The translations under genes and the position numbers were made by a program. 8,153 bases of DNA, taken from the NCBI GenBank assembly GCA_948482415.1, contig CAOMFZ010000099.1:1-8153 (forward strand). The letters run 5' to 3'. Below the pieces are notes generated by a model. That model had not been told where the DNA came from, made no database searches, and was given only the letters and a program-made list of their open reading frames with translations. Of the stretch, positions 5,375-8,153 are shown piece after piece. The stretch comes from an uncultured Mailhella sp. (GTDB lineage: Bacteria; Desulfobacterota; Desulfovibrionia; Desulfovibrionales; Desulfovibrionaceae). Position 1 is the first letter of the stretch. Each line of letters starts with the position of its first letter.

Positions 5375-5402
5375 TAAAAATCAACACGTTATGTGCCATA
5401 AA
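5375..5402 (+). promoter_or_regulatory. Weak candidate sigma-28 promoter before flgN
   Basis: TAAA (5375-5378) and GCCATAAA (5395-5402) resemble the flagellar sigma-28 pattern TAAA-N15-GCCGATAA, but the spacer is 16 and the second box is imperfect. This 52-bp gap is the largest in the operon, and flgK/flgL are late genes in many bacteria, which makes an internal promoter plausible. The same bases include a short inverted repeat (TTATG/CATAA, 5389-5401). Confidence 0.25.
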
Positions 5403-5419
5403 TTTGACGGAGGATCACA

Positions 5420-5884
5420 ATGTTTGCAACTATTCAAGATACGCTAAGTCGTCAGGACAAAGCATTAGACCTGATGAAAGAACTTTTGGAGGAAGAATTT
5501 TCCCTGCTGACAAAGCGTGATACCGATGCCATTATGACTATTGAATTTTCAATCCATGAACTTTTGAGACAACTGGCAACCGAAAAAGAAAGCATTATCA
5601 AGGCACTCGGCGGCGGACGCTTAAAGGACTATGCCCAAATGCTTCCGGCTGACAAAAAGGAAATCATTATTTCCCTGTGGCTGAGCATTGATAAAAAAGA
5701 GCAAGCCTGTGCAAGACAGGCATCACTCAATACTCGTCTTTCTCTCGGACTTTTGGACCAAAGCAAGGACCTTTTGAATTATCTGCATGAACGTATTATC
5801 CCCCCGCAGCGCACCAGCTACAGCAGACGCGGAACATACACGAACCAACACCCGCAAGCCAGTATTTTGAGTGCAAGATACTAA
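5420..5884 (+). CDS. flgN: Flagellar export chaperone FlgN
   Basis: FlgN is a cytoplasmic chaperone that binds the C-terminal ends of the hook-filament junction proteins FlgK and FlgL and brings them to the export gate. The 154-aa product is close to the family length and is predicted almost wholly helical. It has a leading helix (QDTLSRQDKALDLMKELLEEE), a second helical block ending QLATEKESIIKALG (about 52-65), and a third around LSLGLLDQSKDLLNYLHERI. A flexible tail, rich in Tyr, Arg and Ser, follows. The family is weakly conserved in sequence, so the call rests on length, helical character and position directly before flgK. GGAGGA lies 6 nt upstream of the ATG. The gap to flgK is 19 nt. 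Confidence 0.85.
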   Translation: MFATIQDTLSRQDKALDLMKELLEEEFSLLTKRDTDAIMTIEFSIHELLRQLATEKESIIKALGGGRLKDYAQMLPADKKEIIISLWLSIDKKEQACARQASLNTRLSLGLLDQSKDLLNYLHERIIPPQRTSYSRRGTYTNQHPQASILSARY

Positions 5885-5903
5885 AAATTTTTGAGGCAGC
5901 ATT

Positions 5904-7973
5904 ATGGTAGGCAACTTACTCAATATCGGAAGCAACGCAGTACGAGCAAATCAGGTAGCGATTAACACTACCGGTAACAACATTGCAAACAGCAATACTG
6001 TTGGTTACACTCGTCAATCTGTCCGTTTCCAGGAATCCACTCCTTTTGATTACAGACCGGGTCAAATTGGAACAGGCGCCTACGCACAGGAAATATACCG
6101 CAACTTTAACCGTTATTTGGAAAACAATTTTCTTTCTCAAAACGGTCTTTCCAACATGTGGAACGAAGCTTCCACCATTATGCAAACCGTGCAGACTGTT
6201 TTCAACGAAGCAAATACCGACGGTATCCACAACCAATTAACAGAATTTTTTGACTCATGGTCAGAACTTCATATTTATCCTGAAAGTATTCCGGTTCGGG
6301 AAGACATCATCTCCAAAACCCAAAACCTGACCATGCTATACAGAAATGCAAAGCAGTCTCTTGCCGATACCAAGAAAGAACTGGATGATTATATTGAGCT
6401 TGGCATTTCTGACGTCAATGAAATTATTGACCAGCTGGCTGATGTTAACAAGGAAATTGCAAAGAGTTACAATCCGCCGCACAATAACTGCAACTCTCTT
6501 TTAGACAAGCGTGATGCATTAGTCAGAGAACTGAGCTCCCTCGTTGATATTAAGGTACAAGACAGAGGTCCCCGCGATTTCAAGATTTATCTTCAGGAAG
6601 GCATGCCTCTTTTGGAAGACCAAACCAAGTACTATCTTTCCAATCAAGGACCTTTCTACGAAAACGACTGTGCCAACTTCAACGGTGAATTACATTTTGA
6701 AGGCTCAAGTGCCTATGAATACACCCTGGAATTTGTCAGTGCCACAGAATTTAAGGTTTCCATTGACAACGGCAAGTCCTGGATATCAAATTCCGACGGC
6801 GGCAATACATTTACCGTTCCTCCGGTCGGACAAAAACTTGACATCGGTGAACTTTCCATCAGCTTTTCCGGTGAAAATCTGAAAGACGGCGATACGCCTT
6901 ATTTTGATGTAAACGATAAGTTTTATATTGTCCCAAAAGACAGCGTCATGTGGCATAAGCCGACCCGTGACCCTATCAACGTCAGCAAGAGCGTTGATAT
7001 GGAAGCTCTCGGCGGAAAGCTTGGTGCATACTGTGACGTGCGCGACAATAAAATCGGCAAGTATGAAGCACAGCTCGATGCTTTAGCAGAAAGCCTTATC
7101 TGGGAAGTAAACCGTATTCACAGTCAGGGCGCAGGTCTTGACGGTTTCAACCAAATTATCGGCACCACTCAAATTGAAGACACAAGTTTACCGCTCGGCA
7201 GTGACTGGCAAAGCTATGCTTTCCATGACAGATTGACCGAAGGTAATTTGAATATGTATTTCTATGATGAAAAGTCAGGCGAACCTCTTTTGTCAGGTTC
7301 TTTAAATTTCAATCCCACCGGCGGTGTCCCAGTCGAAAACTTTGACCCCAAAAAGCACAGTCTGCAAGATGTTGCCAGTGCAATCAACAGAAGTTTTGTT
7401 GACGGAAACGGCAATCAGCTCATTACCGCAACCATTGAAGGCGGCGTACTTCAACTCACAGCAGCTGAAGGCGTTGAATTCAAAATGGGTTCTGACACCA
7501 CAGGCGTATGGGCAGCCCTTGGCATAAACACTTTCTTTGTTGGCGAAAATGCTACAGACATTGCCATTAACCCCAATTTGGTTGACCACCCTGAATATAT
7601 CAACGCGGCTTCCATTGACGGACAAACAGAAGGCAATGAAGGTGACGGTCTTATTGCTCAGCGTATCAGCAAGCTTGCGGAAGCCACTGTAAAAATCAAC
7701 ACCCCCTGGGAAACAAGAGAAGAAAGTTTATTATCTTATTATGCAGGTATTGTTGGCAATATTGGTTCCGATACACGAAATGCAAATTTCAATGCCAGCT
7801 ATTACGGAACCCTTGCAGAAGAAGCTGACACGCAGGCACAAGGCGTTTCCGGGGTAAACCTTGACGAAGAATTAACGTTATTGATTAGATATCAACATTC
7901 CTATACAGCTGCTGCCAAACTGATTTCCACGGCAGACCAAATGTTTGAAACCCTCCTTGGCATGAAGCAGTAA
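5904..7973 (+). CDS. flgK: Flagellar hook-associated protein 1 FlgK
   Basis: FlgK forms the first ring of the junction between hook and filament; it is exported through the flagellar channel and does not need a signal peptide. The N-terminus carries the rod/hook family signature (NTTGNNIANSNTVGYTRQSV, residues about 22-41) after a short amphipathic helix. The C-terminus has the conserved closing block (GVSGVNLDEELTLLIRYQHS, then TADQMFETLL), which pairs with the N-terminal helix in a coiled coil. At 689 aa it is longer than the 547 aa of enterobacterial FlgK; the extra length lies in the central surface domains (about 200-600), as in other deltaproteobacterial versions. GAGG lies 7 nt before the ATG. 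It follows its chaperone gene flgN and precedes flgL by 26 nt. Confidence 0.97.
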   Translation: MVGNLLNIGSNAVRANQVAINTTGNNIANSNTVGYTRQSVRFQESTPFDYRPGQIGTGAYAQEIYRNFNRYLENNFLSQNGLSNMWNEASTIMQTVQTVFNEANTDGIHNQLTEFFDSWSELHIYPESIPVREDIISKTQNLTMLYRNAKQSLADTKKELDDYIELGISDVNEIIDQLADVNKEIAKSYNPPHNNCNSLLDKRDALVRELSSLVDIKVQDRGPRDFKIYLQEGMPLLEDQTKYYLSNQGPFYENDCANFNGELHFEGSSAYEYTLEFVSATEFKVSIDNGKSWISNSDGGNTFTVPPVGQKLDIGELSISFSGENLKDGDTPYFDVNDKFYIVPKDSVMWHKPTRDPINVSKSVDMEALGGKLGAYCDVRDNKIGKYEAQLDALAESLIWEVNRIHSQGAGLDGFNQIIGTTQIEDTSLPLGSDWQSYAFHDRLTEGNLNMYFYDEKSGEPLLSGSLNFNPTGGVPVENFDPKKHSLQDVASAINRSFVDGNGNQLITATIEGGVLQLTAAEGVEFKMGSDTTGVWAALGINTFFVGENATDIAINPNLVDHPEYINAASIDGQTEGNEGDGLIAQRISKLAEATVKINTPWETREESLLSYYAGIVGNIGSDTRNANFNASYYGTLAEEADTQAQGVSGVNLDEELTLLIRYQHSYTAAAKLISTADQMFETLLGMKQ

Positions 7974-7999
7974 ACTAAGCGGGGATAAAGGAGAATTGT

Positions 8000-8153
8000 A
8001 TGCGTATTACTCACAATATGATGTATTCCTCAATGACCAAGAATATGAATTCCATTCTTGGCGATTACATGAATTATGGCATACAAATGTCTACCCAAAA
8101 ACGTGTCAATAACCCGTCAGATGACCCGACAGGTACGGTTCATATTCTCAAAT
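8000..8153 (+). CDS. flgL: Flagellar hook-associated protein 3 FlgL, N-terminal part, runs off the right edge
   Basis: Fifty-one codons are visible, beginning MRITHNMMYSSMTKNMNSIL and continuing with MSTQKRVNNPSDDPTGTVHIL. The R(V/I)NxPSDDPxG motif is the N-terminal signature of FlgL and related flagellins. FlgL is the second junction ring, lying between FlgK and the filament. GGAG lies 6 nt before the ATG and the gap from flgK is 26 nt, so it belongs to the same operon. There is no stop in the window. Confidence 0.96.
   Translation, partial: MRITHNMMYSSMTKNMNSILGDYMNYGIQMSTQKRVNNPSDDPTGTVHILK

Overview
The window joins two different kinds of DNA. The right two thirds (about 2400-8153, + strand) is a flagellar hook/ring operon in the order flgI-flgJ-flgN-flgK-flgL. 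Its FlgJ carries an M23 (LytM-type) peptidase domain, and a good sigma-54 type promoter lies upstream. These traits, with long FlgK and FlgI proteins, suggest a rather AT-rich member of the Desulfovibrio/Deltaproteobacteria lineage. That assignment is an inference from gene content, not a proven identity.

The left part (1-1800, all genes on the - strand) is visibly more AT-rich and looks like the end of a mobile element (prophage or integrative element) abutting the 3' end of a tRNA-Ser(UGA) gene at 1807-1896. No integrase is visible; the element runs off the left edge. Read in its own direction (right to left) it holds: a hairpin that could end the tRNA transcript and also masks the next gene's ribosome binding site; a DUF1937 / deoxyribosyltransferase-like gene; a small unrecognised gene; a self-cleaving RNA; a leader with a strong 12-bp hairpin and two 13-bp repeats; and the N-terminal part of a winged-helix (HTH_36-like) replication-type protein. 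That last gene has no stop inside the window and holds two 21-bp tandem repeats followed by an AT-rich stretch, the arrangement of an intragenic replication origin.

The main discovery is at about 592-656 on the - strand: a sequence that satisfies the full hammerhead ribozyme consensus (CUGAUGA, GAA, A15.1-U16.1, C17) with perfect stems I (8 bp) and III (7 bp, UUCG loop) and an open stem II, i.e. a type II (circularly permuted) hammerhead. It lies 30 bases after the stop codon of the small gene and on the same strand as all the element genes, so it would cut their mRNA upstream of the replication-type gene.

The spacer between the tRNA and flgI (1897-2488) carries the tRNA promoter, a palindrome, a 116-codon - strand reading frame interrupted by one TGA (probable pseudogene), and the sigma-54 promoter for the flagellar genes. 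FlgI forms the P ring, FlgJ caps the rod and probably opens peptidoglycan, FlgN escorts FlgK and FlgL, and FlgK/FlgL form the hook-filament junction.
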